Shown: piece after piece, positions 1 through 11,285 of the stretch | Numbering within the stretch: position 1 is the first letter of the stretch | Layout of the letters: each line of letters opens with the position of its first letter | DNA from: Theocolax elegans | Taxonomy: Eukaryota > Arthropoda > Insecta > Hymenoptera > Cerocephalidae | Assembly (NCBI GenBank): GCA_026168455.1 | Contig: CM047431.1 | Span: forward strand, 2,094,598-2,158,597 | DNA length: 64,000 nt | Reading direction: 5' to 3' | Made by a program: the position numbers and the translations under genes | Notes under the pieces: model-generated | The model's input: the letters and a program-made list of their open reading frames with translations, nothing else | The model's database searches: none | What the model was told of the DNA's origin: nothing

Positions 1-236
1 CCATTGCTTATGAAAAACGAATGATAACTAATCAATTAATCACAAGTACTTAGGCGATTAACTTTGATTGTAAACAAAATCATATATTGAAATTGAAAAA
101 TTGTTTGTTATTATAGTCAAGTTATAATTACAAATAATTTACCGATACTGTATGTGTGTAACAACAAAAGTGTAATGGGGGCGCCCCCCAAACCCACTGC
201 TCAACCAATAACCCTATAACCCTATAACCCAATCGC

Positions 237-348
237 GTACGGCAAAATGTCTCATACCGTGAAAGTTCAAACGGCAAAAGGTCTCCTACGGCGAAATGTT
301 TACGGCAAAAGGTCCGACGGCGAAATGTCATACGGCAAAATATCCGGT
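237..348. repeat. Degenerate short-unit minisatellite
   Basis: About eight imperfect copies of a unit near tacggcaaaatgtc (variants acggcaaaaggtc and acggcgaaatgtc) lie head to tail. They are preceded by a short run of ccctataa units at about 210-230. The reading frame across it on the minus strand has a Cys/Arg-rich low-complexity translation and no support as a gene. Confidence 0.6.
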
Positions 349-355
349 TTCGCTT

Positions 356-1451
356 AAATATAGAAATATTTAATATTTCTTTGATGTTAATTATTAGTAG
401 TTTATAATAAAAACATCTATCATTATATGCATGAAGAATATTAATGAAAAACATTTGAAACTAAAGGGCACAAAACTAAGAATACATAGAAATATTGTAT
501 AATTGAAATATTTTTTCTAATAGTCAGGTTACTATATTTAACTATTTAAAGAATAACGGGGCGGTTTCGATGATCCAAAAGTAAATTTTACAGAAAAGTT
601 AATATTCCAAATAAATCAAATGCAAACTGCAAATGTATTGAAATACTACCCGATAAGCGCACTTTTGAAAAAAAGAATTCTTTAAGAATTAACGAATGTC
701 CGCGATAAATAATTCTATAAGTATTAAATAAGTATCTGTAAAGTATTCTTTATGATCCAAAATTTGAATAATATATATAAAATTATTGATTAAATGAAAA
801 TTACTCTATGTATACAATATAAGTAGTTAAAAAGTATTCTTTTTAAATTGTTATAAATATTTATAAAGCATTCTTTATAAATAGTTATAAGTATTTATAA
901 AGTAGTCTTTTTGAATTAAAAAGAAAGTTAAAAACTAATATTCTTTTAATTAAAGTACGCCATATAAACGCCATAAAAATATTGAAAAAGAGTTCTTTTT
1001 CAATTCTTTTTTTTGTCTTTATAGGTTATATATTATTGAATATATTTAAATATTCGTTTATTGATTGTTATGTAATAAATTCATTATGTCACTTTATAGT
1101 GAAATATTCTAATAAATTACTTATGCACACTTGCACCAATTGTTAATATATGACTTTCAATAAATGGTTATAGCATTCTATCTAAAATTACTTTGCAGTA
1201 TAGTAAACTTTATGGAATTTTTCTGATTCTCAATTATAGGTTAAGTTGCCTATTATTGTACTTTTATACAACTAATTAAAGTATTTGACAAATCTGAATC
1301 GACAGGAATGTGCTTACTTTACTTACAAACCGACTAAATCATTAGTTTATTGGTATTAATAACGGAATAATGCATTGAATATTAATAAAGTTCCGGAATT
1401 ATTCAATCGGGGTGTAACAAATAAGGACGATTCGAAGTAAAATGTAAAAAC
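356..1451. other. AT-rich intergenic sequence
   Basis: I see no gene here. The stretch is strongly AT-rich with loosely repeated words such as ataaagtattcttt (about 735-960), consistent with decayed repeat DNA. Confidence 0.6.
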
Positions 1452-1537
1452 GTGTTGATGGCGCAAGCGGTAAGGTTTCCGACTTTGACGCAGAGGGTCC
1501 CAGGTTCGAATCCCGACGTCCAGTGCAGATTTTTTTC
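1452..1537 (+). repeat. tRNA-like RNA polymerase III unit (SINE head or tRNA pseudogene)
   Basis: An A box (TGGCGCAAGCGG, 1459-1470) and a perfect B box (GGTTCGAATCC, 1503-1513) are spaced as in a tRNA. A T-rich pol III terminator (ATTTTTTT) follows at about 1529-1536. The acceptor stem and T stem do not pair well, so I do not call a functional tRNA. A tRNA-derived SINE or a decayed tRNA gene is the best reading. Confidence 0.5.
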
Positions 1538-1557
1538 GTTATTTAATGTATATTCTA

Positions 1558-1976
1558 ATTGCGAATCAGCACTGAAAGCTACATCCCAAACCCATCATTT
1601 AGCTTCATTGTAGAACTTGCACCTTGGAAAAGTCTGTTGTTTTCCAAACTTTGGCAGTCTTATCTGCTGAAGTAGTAACAAGAAGTGTACTATCAGGACT
1701 AAACTTACATCTAAGTGCATATGCTCTATGTGCATTTAACTTAAGCCTAGGATTTAATTTTGTAGGTTCTTCACCGATACCACCGGTAAGTGTCCATATA
1801 AAACAATGACGACTGTTGTTAACAGCAGCCATATAAGTCCCAACTGCATCAACTGCTATGTCTTGAATAGAAGCTTCTGCTTCAGGTATTAATTGCTCAT
1901 TATGGTCTGACCTTAGATCCCACAAATGTATAACTCCACTTTCTGCTTGATACGTTTGATGACTGGGCTCCAGAAT
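1558..1976 (-). pseudogene. LST8: LST8-like WD40 pseudogene fragment, left copy
   Basis: On the minus strand the frame reads WDLRSDHNEQLIPEAEASIQ and then segments resembling MAAVNN, CFIWTLTGGIGEEPTKL, RYALxCxFSPDSTLL and TSADKTAKVWKT. This is the middle of LST8/GbetaL, the WD40 subunit of TOR complexes. An AG acceptor flanks the exon start at about 1976. The frame ends after VQVLQ because of a small deletion and a nonsense codon that the mirror copy at 5468-6023 also carries, so the gene was broken before the palindrome formed. The C-terminal part lies beyond the arm end and is missing. It is too fragmentary to encode a functional propeller. Confidence 0.8.
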
Positions 1977-2415
1977 CTAAATTGTTAAATAAATAATTTT
2001 ATTAACAAATAATTATATTATTTTTAACTTCTCTAAAATAATTTATTCAAATAATTAATAAACATTTCCTAAATTTTTTTTACTATTTTTATTTAAATCT
2101 TGATACTTACAAATGTAGTAAAAATAAAAAATTTAAATAATTATTATACTGTACCTGTGAAAACTGTAGTCCAAAACCAAGAATTTGACAAACTTTTAAA
2201 TTATCAACATTAAACATAACCAATAATTGTCACTGACAGGTTCTGCTACGCGCACGTTTCGCGGCAAATTAGATGATTGACGACCGTGTAAGATAAAAGA
2301 TGACCGTTTAAGATAATAATGTAAAAATAACTAGATCACGCGTGTCTCACTCACTCTTTCGTTTTCCCCTATAGCTCTCTCTCAACTTTTTCGAGTAGAC
2401 ATATATAAAAAAAAT

Positions 2416-3040
2416 TTGGAACAAAAGTTATCTTTAATTCTTATTCCCTTCTTTTTTCTACTTACACAATAGCTTAATTTTTTTTTTATTAAGAATTTAC
2501 TAAGTAAATATCCGATAAAAGAAATTTCTGCAATAGAAAGTATTGAAATCAAAACACCTTCTAAGAAGGTGTCAATATTCGCAAGTATTTTATTCCAATC
2601 ACACTTTTTAAATTGCAATCTATTAAATAAATATCTTTTTTTTATTTAAAAGTAATTACGTAACTTATAACTTATATGCACTTATAAAGTTTCTTAAGTG
2701 TGTTCCTTTTGACGAATAAAAAAATTTGAAACAAAAGTTATCTTTAATTCTTATTCCCTTCTTTTTTCTACTTACACAATAGCTTAATTTTTTTTATTAA
2801 GAATTAACTAAGTAAATATCCGATAAAAGAAATTTCTGCAATAGAAAGTATTGAAATCAAAACACCTTCCAAGAAGGTGTCAATATTCGCAAGTATTTTA
2901 TTCCAATCACACTTTTTAAATTGCAATCTATTAAATAAATATCTTTTTTTTATTTAAAAGTAATTACGTAACTTATAACTTATATGCACTTATAAAGTTT
3001 CATAAGTGTATTCCTTTTGACGAATAAAAAATTTGGAACA
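2416..3040. repeat. Tandem duplication, about 311 bp x 2
   Basis: The sequence beginning ttggaacaaaagttatcttt at about 2416 recurs at about 2728, and its start recurs again at about 3031. The right palindrome arm has one copy (4727-5040), so this duplication arose in the left arm after the palindrome formed, or was lost from the right. Confidence 0.75.
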
Positions 3041-3956
3041 AAAGGGTCAGTAATAAAAAACAACTAGAAATTAAAGACTCATCATTTTCTACCTATTGTT
3101 ATTTTAATTGGACATTTTATATATTTTTCCATATATATTTTTCCATAAGTAGTTTTTGCAATAGAAAGTATTGAAATTAAAGCGGTATAATCGACAAGTA
3201 TTTTTTACCATACCATAAATTTGTATTTCAATTAAACATTTTTATTTTTGTGTGTTACATAAACTCCGCAAAAAGTTTCTACAATTGAAAGTAATGAAAT
3301 CAAAATAGAATCGCCAAGTATTGTATCTACGCATCAATGTCTGGGAAGCGAGATTTAAAAATTTCGTCGTTTAAATTTGTTGAAACTTCTCTAACTTGTT
3401 TCAAGGAGTTCACATTTGAAACGTGATGATTATCATCATTTATCAAATCCTCATTATTGCCAAGAAATATATTTATTATGTCAAAATCTTCATCCATTTA
3501 CATAGTTGGAGAAATAAGTAAACAATTTTATAATATATTTATTTACATAAAATTAACTTCTTCAAAACTAATAAAACAGAAATTTATTTATCTCATTTTA
3601 ATGCTTTTAAATTAAATAATACTTGCACCATCACCGTTGGTTAAGTCTACTGATATATCTAGTGCTTTAAAACAATATGTATTTATGAACGCAAAATTTG
3701 ATGTACAGTCAAGATAAAAAATAATTAGGGAATGCGAAATTTGATCGAGAATATATTTAAAATGCAATAATATAAAAATAATGAAAAAATATTATTTGAG
3801 AGGTTAAATTAGCTGTCTTTTAATTTCAATTTGAAAATATGTATTCATTTTTTGATGTGTTAATTAATTTATTAATGCCTTGTAGCTATGTACAGACATC
3901 ATGGGAATCATTACAAGTCATTTATACAAATTTTACCTCTTATCTTATACCTTGAC

Positions 3957-4075
3957 CTTTAGAGGGCCGGTGTTCTGAAAATTTGGCAATCGCATTATTC
4001 TATAAATGTGTATCTATTTATTGATTTATATAAAAAAATTGATTTTTTTCGCCTGCTATTACAGGTCCTCTAAAG
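3957..4075. mobile_element. Short MITE-like element in the palindrome spacer
   Basis: The ends CTTTAGAGGGCC (3957-3968) and GGTCCTCTAAAG (4064-4075) are inverted repeats with 11 of 12 positions matching. No ORF is present. A clear target-site duplication is not resolved. Confidence 0.45.
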
Positions 4076-4165
4076 ATTAAAGTATTTATAAAAGCCCTTG
4101 ATACATATGATAAATATATGCAATATGCATTGTGACATTCTTAAATAAGAACCCAGATCAACGTG

Positions 4166-5886
4166 TGGTGCAAGTATTATTTTATTTAAAAGCAATAAAA
4201 TGAGATAAATAAATTTCTGTTTTATTAGTTTTGAAGAAGTTAATTTTATGTAAATAAATATATTATAAAATTGTTTACTTATTTCTCCAACTATGAAAAT
4301 GGATGAAGATTTTGACATAATAAATATATTTCTTGGCAATAATGAGGATTTGATAAATAATCATCACGGTTCAAATGTGAACTCCTTGAAACAAGTTAGA
4401 GAAGTTTCAACAAATTTAAACGACGAAAAATTTTTTAATCTCTTCCCAGACATTGATGCGTAGATACAATACTTGGCGATTCCATTTTGATTTCAGTACT
4501 TTCAATTGTAGAAACTTTTTGCGGAGTTTATGTAGCACACAAAAATAAAAATGTTTAATTGAAATACAAATTTATGGTATGGTACCGCTTTGATTTCAAT
4601 ACTTTCTATTGCAAAAACTACTTATGGAAAAATATATATGGAAAAATATATAAAATGTCCAATTAAAATAACAATAGGTAGAAAATGATGAGTCTTTAAT
4701 TTCTAGTTGTTTTTTATTACTGACCCTTTTGTTCCAAATTTTTTATTCGTCAAAAGGAACACACTTATGAAACTTTATAAGTGCATATAAGTTATAAGTT
4801 ACGTAATTACTTTTAAATAAAAAAAGACATTTATTTAATAGATTGCAATTTAAAAAGTGTGATTGGAATAAACTGCTTGCGAATATTGACACCTTCTTAG
4901 AAGGTGTTTTGATTTCAATACTTTCTATTGCAGAAATTTCTTTTATATTTACTTAGTTAATTCTTAATAAAAAAAAATTAAGCTATTGTGTAAGTAGAAA
5001 AAAGAAGGGAATAAGAATTAAAGATAACTTTTGTTCCAAATTTTTTTTATATATGTCTACTCGAAAAAGTTGAGACAGAGCTATAGGGGAAAACGAAAGA
5101 GTGAGTGAGACACGCGTGATCTAGTTATTTTTACATTATTATCTTAAACGGTCACCTTTTATCTTACACGGTCGTCAATCATCTAATTTACCGAGAAACG
5201 TGCGCGTAGCAGAACCTGTCAGTGACAATTATTGGTTATGTTTAATGTTGATAATTTAAAAGTTTGTCAAATTCTTGGTTTTGGACTAGGTACAGTATAA
5301 TAATTATTTAAATTTTTTATTTTTACAACATTTGTAAGTATCAAGATTTAAATAAAAATAGTAAAAAAAATTTAGTAAATGCTTATTAATTATTTGAATA
5401 AATTATTTTAGAGAAGTTAAAAATAATATAATTATTTGTTAATAAATTTATTTATTAAACAATTTAGATTCTGGAGCCCAGTCATCAAACGGATCAAGCA
5501 AAAAGTGGAGTTATACATTTGTGGGATCTAAGGTCAGACCATAATGAGCAATTAATACCTGAAGCAGACTTCTATTCAAGACATATAGCAGTTGATGCAG
5601 TTGGGACTTATATGGCTGCTGTTAACAACAGAGGTCATTGTTTTATATGGACACTTACCGGTGATATCGGTGAAGAACCTACAAAATTAAATCCTAGGCT
5701 TAAGTTAAATGCACATAGAGCATATGCACTTAGATGTAAGTTTAGTCCTGATAGTACACTTCTTGTTACTACTTCAGCAGATAAGACTGCCAAACTTTGG
5801 AAAACAACAGACTTTTCCGAGGTGCAAGTTCTACAATGAAGCTAAATGATGGGTTTGGGATGTAGCTTTCAGTGCTGATTCGCAAT
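4166..5886. repeat. Right arm of the large inverted repeat
   Basis: Reverse complement of 1558-3630 with scattered substitutions and small indels. The LST8 pseudogene continues past the outer end of this arm, whereas the left copy stops there, so this is likely the parental side of the duplication. Confidence 0.85.
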
Positions 5887-6023
5887 ACATTTTTACTGCT
5901 TCGTCGGATGGTGTTGCAAGATTATGGAATATAGCAACAGGAACTGTGAAGAGAGAATATCAAGGACACCAAAAAGTAGTTTCTGCTCTTGCCTTCAGAG
6001 ATAAAGTGTTTCCGACAAGTTAA
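5468..6023 (+). pseudogene. LST8: LST8-like WD40 pseudogene, right copy
   Basis: An exon-like block after an AG acceptor (5466-5467) reads GVIHLWDLRSDHNEQLIPEA, then MAAVNNRGHCFIWTLTGDIG and TSADKTAKLWKT. After VQVLQ the reading frame is lost at about 5836-5850 through a short deletion plus a stop. In the shifted frame it resumes as [20 protein letters not shown], then [15 protein letters not shown], ending at TAA 6021-6023 near the normal C-terminus of LST8. Segments corresponding to the last four or so WD repeats are present. The sequence just upstream of the exon, corresponding to HPNQAEL in the family, is also shortened. LST8 itself binds the mTOR kinase domain; this copy cannot make that protein. 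The identity is a family match from memory. Confidence 0.85.
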
Positions 6024-7040
6024 AAACAAAATAGACTGTGCATTATTAGTTCATTGAAGAATGTTGATGAACAATTTTAGTATAATACTAGCAACAAATA
6101 CCTCGGTCGCTAACGCTCCCTCGCTCGATTTAAACTTTTGATTTATTTTGTTGTATCAATATTAATTATTAGGAAAACATTTAAACTATATGAAGTTATA
6201 AAGTTATTAGATTTAATTTTTCATTTTCAAAGTTTAGATAAATATAATAAATTAATACTAAGTAATAATAATCTTACTTATTTGTTAACATTTATTATTG
6301 TCTATTTTTTTAATGCACATAATTACAATGATAATTGGATTTTATTATTCTTCAATTAAAACACTCTTTGATTTTATATTATTATTATTATTCTTATGGC
6401 GTTGTCCAACCTTATTTCCTTTGTAATTATTATATGTGAAAAAATAAATAAAATTACAATTGTACGAATACAATAAAAAAAGATAATTAGGTAACCTTTA
6501 ATTTATGCACATTTAGATTTTACATGTATATATGGGCAATTTCTCGTAAATTGATCATGTCAAAAAATAAAAATCATGAAAAATAGAAAATTTTATTAAA
6601 TAAAAATTTAAAATAAAATATTATTTATAATTATTAATGATTGATTTTCACCTATCGATTGCTCAACATTTGGAGGATAAAAGTTCTATATATATATATA
6701 AAAAAAATAAAATTAAAGTTAATTTATTATTTTTTAATTTATTTATTTATTTATTTATTTTTTATTATTTTTTTAAAATAAATTAAATATTAAAAATGTA
6801 TAAAAGAAAAAATTAAAGTTAAAGTTAAAGTTAAATAAAAATTAAATTCCATCAAAAACCTTTCTCCCTTTCTGTGACGTCAATCTATTTGTGTCACGTA
6901 ATTGTCGATGTGACGATATTTTTTGATAAATAGATGTATCACATGTTTTTTGACGCACTGTTGGGGGTTAATGTTTTTAGTTGTTTTTTTAAAAGGGGTA
7001 AAATTTGAAGGGGGAAGGGGTGGTGGTATGGGGTGTACCC
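6024..7040. other. AT-rich region, no gene seen
   Basis: Low-complexity AT sequence, including (TTTA)n-like runs at 6730-6770 and an aaagtt repeat at about 6815-6840. A 73-residue frame at 6138-6359 is Leu/Ile/Asn-rich and follows base composition; I do not support it as a gene. Confidence 0.6.
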
Positions 7041-7256
7041 TGACCACCTAGACATCGTCTTCAGGAAGTGACAATTTTTTTTGCATATTCAAACAGGGTG
7101 GCACACTACTTACCAGTAGACGATGTCTAAACGACCCGGAGGTCGCCCTGACCACCTGGACATCGTCTTCAGGAAGTGACAATTTTTTTTGCATATTCAA
7201 GCAGGGTGGTACACTACTTACCAGTAGACGATGTCCAGATGACCCGGAGGTAAAAA
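7041..7256. repeat. 108-bp direct repeat x 2
   Basis: Two copies offset by 108 bp share more than 90% of bases by eye. Each contains a mirrored pair gacatcgtct / agacgatgtc, so each unit can fold on itself. An apparent 78-residue minus-strand frame here is only the repeat read through. Confidence 0.8.
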
Positions 7257-7261
7257 AAAAT

Positions 7262-7857
7262 AAATCAACAACATAACAATTCAAAAATTGAAGCAGTACC
7301 TTTAAAGCGTAGCGCTAATATTGCTAAGTTTTTAACAAAGCGTTAAAAATAAATTAATTAATAAAGAAAATCATATCTAAAGTGCACACTTAATTCAAAT
7401 ATTTACAAATATACATATAAGCAGCACCTTTAAAGAGTAGCGCTCAAAATTTTAAAATAAATCATCAATAGAACAATTCAAACATTAAAGCAGCACCTTT
7501 AAAGCGTAGTGCTGATATTACTAAGTTTTTAACAAAGCGTTAAAAATAAATTAATTAATAAAAAAAATCATATCTAAAGTGCACACTTAATTCAAATATT
7601 TACAAATATACATATAAGCAGCACCTTTAAAGAGTAGCGCTCAAAATTTTAAAATAAATCATCAATAGAACAATTCAAAAATTGAAGCAGCACCTTTAAA
7701 GCGTAGCGCTAATATTGCTAAGTTTTTAACAAAGCGTTAAAAATAAATTAATTAATAAAAAAAATCATATCTAAAGTGCACACTTAATTCAAATATTTAC
7801 AAATATACATATAAGCAGCACCTTTAAAGAGTAGCACTCAAAATTTCAAAATAAATG
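7262..7857. repeat. 197-bp satellite, about three copies
   Basis: The word aagcagYacctttaaagcg begins at 7291, 7488 and 7685, exactly 197 bp apart. Each unit contains a second related word (aagcagcacctttaaagag) about 130 bp downstream, so the unit itself is an old dimer. Confidence 0.85.
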
Positions 7858-8086
7858 AACAATATATATTGAACAAAATATATGAACTGAACAAAATATA
7901 TGAACAATATATGTCAGTCTCAAGCCTGTAATCGCAGAGGGAAAATGAAATTAAACAAAAAAATTATAAAACAAAAATATAATGTCACTTCCCGAGGACG
8001 ATGTCCAGGTTGTCAGGTTGACCTCCAGGTCCACTACCCATCCTCCATTAATTCCCTCACCTTACCCTATTTTAACTCTTTTTAAA

Positions 8087-8403
8087 AACCTCAAGTTCAT
8101 GATAATGAGTCAATAAATGAAAATGCTACTTCTCATTTAAAAAAAAAATTAGATGTTATTGCAGAACTTAAGAGTAAACAAAAAAAAAATAAAAATAATA
8201 TGTATGATGGTAAAATAGCAAATAATTATTTTAATGAATCTTTAATAATTGAAAATTATTTTGATACAATGTCTGAAATTTGTAAATATTGCCATGCAAA
8301 ACATTTTTCATGTGAATACAATAAAAATAAATTATTTTCAAGTTGTTGTCAAATGGGTAAAGTAATGCTACCTGACAATCCTACATGGGTGAAAATCATC
8401 TAA
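8087..8403 (+). pseudogene. Helitron transposase N-terminal zinc-binding fragment
   Basis: The frame is open from about 8087 to the TAA at 8401-8403. It contains the sequence SEICKYCHAKHFSCE, then FSSCCQMGKVMLPDNP. The arrangement CxxCxAxHFxxE followed by CCxxGKVxLP is the hallmark of the N-terminal region of Helitron Rep/helicase proteins. Those proteins are rolling-circle transposases with HUH endonuclease and Pif1-like helicase domains. Neither the Rep nor the helicase domain is present here, so this is a short remnant. The upstream part is Lys/Asn-rich with no recognised domain. Confidence 0.75.
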
Positions 8404-8615
8404 CGTGAACATTTGATGTTGTGATATGCAAGAAAACAAAATGAAAAAAATTATATATTTTTGGTTTCTCTGGACCAATTACAGTTTCTAGAGTACCTGT
8501 TTACAGTGGGCATACAGGATCAGTTGATTTACTCAACGTGTTGAAGATTTTTAATTTTTACATTCCAGGGGAATTACATATATTTTGATATATAAAACAT
8601 AAACATCTTGAATAC
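8404..8615. other. Unassigned sequence downstream of the Helitron fragment
   Basis: No coding frame or RNA gene is recognisable. It may be decayed Helitron sequence. Confidence 0.4.
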
Positions 8616-8752
8616 ATCCCTAATACAAAATCTCACGTGAGATCTCAAGTGAGATTTCATGCCAAAATCTCATGTGATATTTCAATTGGAGGTGTTTAAA
8701 TTTGCTAAATAATAAAAAATCAATTTCTCACGTGAGATTTTGTAATAGGGAT
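8616..8752. mobile_element. 137-bp MITE with 27-bp terminal inverted repeats
   Basis: The 5' end (atccctaatacaaaatctca and 7 more bases) is matched in reverse complement at 8726-8752 with one mismatch. Each end contains the palindrome TCTCACGTGAGA. The interior has two further copies of the ctcacgtgaga-like motif. No ORF. Superfamily not assignable from the termini alone. Confidence 0.75.
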
Positions 8753-9942
8753 AGAAAGTTTTAATAAACATATTTTATGGAGTATACATTGAATATAACT
8801 ATACCTAATTGATAATAACAATAAAAAAAATTAATTAACAAATTCTTCCATTTATAAAATATATGCAATGTTTCCATATAATCAATTTAACATAATTTTT
8901 ATATTTGTAATATAAATTATATATTTTTATTATTTCTTTTAGTAGTGACTTCTTTTATCTTAAATAACAATTTTACTCTTTTTCTGAGTTTTATTTTCGT
9001 ACGAGATCGACCCTAATTGATAATGTTCACATTGTCTATTCAAATTACATTCGTAACAACTTACTTCATTAATATTAATTTTTTGGGGCTCACATCTACT
9101 CCATTTCCATTGATGGACTCGCATAGTTCCTTTGAATGGAGAAAACAATTGTTAAGAAAAAATGTTTATTTTTAGTCAAAACAGTAAAGCATGTAATGAT
9201 CAGCATCGATTATTTGTTATAAAAGAAATTTGGACAGGGAATGTTACATGCCAGGGGAGATTACATAGATTGTTTTTTAAATTTTATTACGTTAACATTC
9301 AAAATTTCCACATCGGAATAATACTGTTTTTATGTAGTTACTTTATCTGAAATTTACTCTATGAATTGGTTTTAAAAAATTTATTAGTTTTCCAATTATA
9401 CTCTACCAGAGTAATTACATTAAAAAAGGTAACCGCTGAATTACCACAAAAACATGCCCGTATTTTTTGCTTCACATCATGAAATATTAAAAATAAAATT
9501 TTTACCTCTAAAGTAAACCAAAAGTTAACAATTTCACCTGGTCAGAAAAATGTTTTATGTTTACAATTAATTTTAAAGACATTAATCATAACACAGCTAT
9601 TATTAATAACAAGTTTGTTACAAAGTTCAGCAAGTTCAGTGCACTTCAAAAATCAGTAAATGTTCAGATTTTCAACTTGATTTTAATTGTGGTTATCAAA
9701 ATGAACAATTAAGTTTTGAACCCGTTTTTGAAATAAAGAAATACGCCTATAATCGCACCAGTTAATATGCGATTATGGCCTTCTTACAGCCAGGGGACGT
9801 TACATTTCAAACTTTAAGCAACTTAAACTTGGCAATAAAATCAACTTTTATCAAGTTTCACGGCTGACTTACATTAAATTACATATATTGTACTTAGAAT
9901 ATATTATTCGTAATTTTATATATGATATAATGGGATATACTT
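8753..9942. other. AT-rich sequence, no gene seen
   Basis: Short frames at 8960-9148 (minus) and 9162-9350 (plus) have no recognisable domain. A motif ccaggggaNNttacat recurs at about 8567, 9251 and 9790 in this neighbourhood, meaning unknown. Confidence 0.5.
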
Positions 9943-10042
9943 NNNNNNNNNNNNNNNNNNNNNNNNNNNNNNNNNNNNNNNNNNNNNNNNNNNNNNNNNN
10001 NNNNNNNNNNNNNNNNNNNNNNNNNNNNNNNNNNNNNNNNNN
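9943..10042. other. Assembly gap (100 N)
   Basis: Exactly 100 N bases, the usual placeholder for a gap of unknown size. The reading frame that crosses it is meaningless. Confidence 0.99.
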
Positions 10043-10669
10043 CACAAGTTCTATAGATTGTGTTTAGCATGTTATGCTCAACTTTGGTATTCAAAAATTT
10101 GGAATGAGCAATAAGGTAGTGAAATAAATAAACACAGTGATTCGCGGGTGAAATAAGTAAAAATCACTTCGTTTGGCGTAAAAACCCCTTCGGAGTAGGA
10201 GAAAAAACCAAAATAGTCTATTTGCAGTTTATTTAGAAAGAAACTAGTACATCAATTAACGATAATCGACAATGATTATAAATCACTTACGTGGTAAACT
10301 GGACAAGACCGCCTAACAATTAATTACCAATTATGTTTCTTCTAATGTTAACGAGATAGGTTAGGTTTCTGGTGGAAATTGACCACCAATCTTTATGCGC
10401 TACAGAGCCCCGACGTCTCGGGCACGGATGAGCCCAATGTGCGTACGGACGAGTCACAGAAAACCAAAGTCGTCACGTTCGTGTTCAGCTGAAAACACAG
10501 ATGTGCTCAACACAGGCAACGAATGCGTGTCTGGTCCACGCATTGAAACAGTTAACATGTGCACACGTAGTTTACAGCTATTCGCGATTCTCGCTACAAA
10601 AATAGTACTTTGTCGTACGATCGTTCTGCTTTAACTATTCAATAAAAAATCTAGTTCAATCGATCGATC
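10043..10669. other. Unassigned sequence after the gap
   Basis: No gene or element boundary recognised. The GC content rises after about 10,380. A 79-residue frame at 10,395-10,634 has no domain signature. Confidence 0.45.
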
Positions 10670-11261
10670 GTTTGCGATTTATAGATCCAGGAAAAGGCGG
10701 TGCCTCAAAGGGAAAGATTGGTTTCAAACGATTGCATCAGCCAATTGCAATGCAGTATTGTTTTTCTTCCTTTCTAATGCCATTCCGAACTCCCGTATAT
10801 TTGGAAGCGGTACAAATAACTGCAAATGCACCCATGGCCAATAAGCACCTATGTGAGGCGAAAGGTGACTAGAATGACGGGGGGTGTCCAGCGCCCTTTG
10901 GTGGTCAAATCCCATCGTTGTTGCCACTGCTCGATGGTTTTCGTTGACCACCGGCAATTACAGTTCATTAATCACCACTTCGTAAGTTTACCCATACCTT
11001 TTCTGTACTTATCAGCTCTATCAATCGCCAATAAATCGGTGGAAGGAATGCCCATCCCAGCGCGGCTATTCTGTAGACTCGTCAACAAGACGCGCTGTAG
11101 CTGGTATTGCCACTTAGGGCATTTGCCCAAACCTGAACTCTATACATAACTACGAAGCTTTCTACTGTTGTTGGAATGCCCTGCGAGATTGTTTCGAACC
11201 CTCAACAAAGCTCCAGTTACTCTGGCCGCCTTCCACCTTGCATTCAAAAGATGTTATTTTG
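10670..11261 (-). pseudogene. Decayed R1-clade LINE fragment related to LINE-A (ORF2 C-terminal part)
   Basis: The segment aligns by eye with 11,730-12,330 of LINE-A. Shared stretches include cactcccgtatatacggacg, then ctgcgaaaacacccatg, and gcggctattctgYaggctcgtc. It is heavily diverged with many frame breaks and covers the region between the RT and the C-terminal zinc-binding segment. It ends at the GT microsatellite that also borders the 3' end of LINE-A copy 1, so LINE-A probably inserted into a microsatellite next to, or within, this older relative. Confidence 0.65.
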
Positions 11262-11285
11262 GGTGTGTGTGTGTGTGTGTGTGTT
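11262..11285. repeat. (GT)n microsatellite at the LINE-A 3' end
   Basis: A GT run of about 12 units immediately precedes a T-rich stretch. Read on the minus strand this is the A-rich 3' end of LINE-A followed by (CA)n. Confidence 0.9.

Larger units (their letters stand above)
1558..3630. repeat. Left arm of a large inverted repeat (palindrome)
   Basis: This segment is the near-complete reverse complement of 4166-5886, separated from it by a spacer of about 535 bp. Matching landmarks include the LST8 pseudogene exon, the segment around the acgcgtgt motif at 2338, and the inner end acttgcacca against tggtgcaagt. The left arm is longer than the right mainly because it carries an extra tandem copy of about 311 bp. 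Confidence 0.85.
7041..8030 (+). mobile_element. Helitron-like non-autonomous block with inverted ends and central satellite
   Basis: A segment running from gaccacctggacatcgtc to caggaagtgac occurs twice as a 108-bp tandem repeat (7041-7256). Its reverse complement (gtcacttcccgaggacgatg) reappears at about 7983-8025. A 197-bp satellite lies between them, and a Helitron-type coding fragment follows at 8087. Inverted repeats around central tandem repeats are typical of DINE-1/HINE-type Helentron derivatives; that assignment is inference. Confidence 0.45.

Noticed and set aside
210..230. ccctataa units as a telomere-like repeat
   Set aside because: Only two to three imperfect units and not the insect TTAGG motif.
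1452..1530. A functional tRNA gene
   Set aside because: A and B boxes are good, but acceptor and T stems do not pair.
9894..10094. A 66-codon frame crossing the N gap
   Set aside because: Half of it is translated unknown bases.
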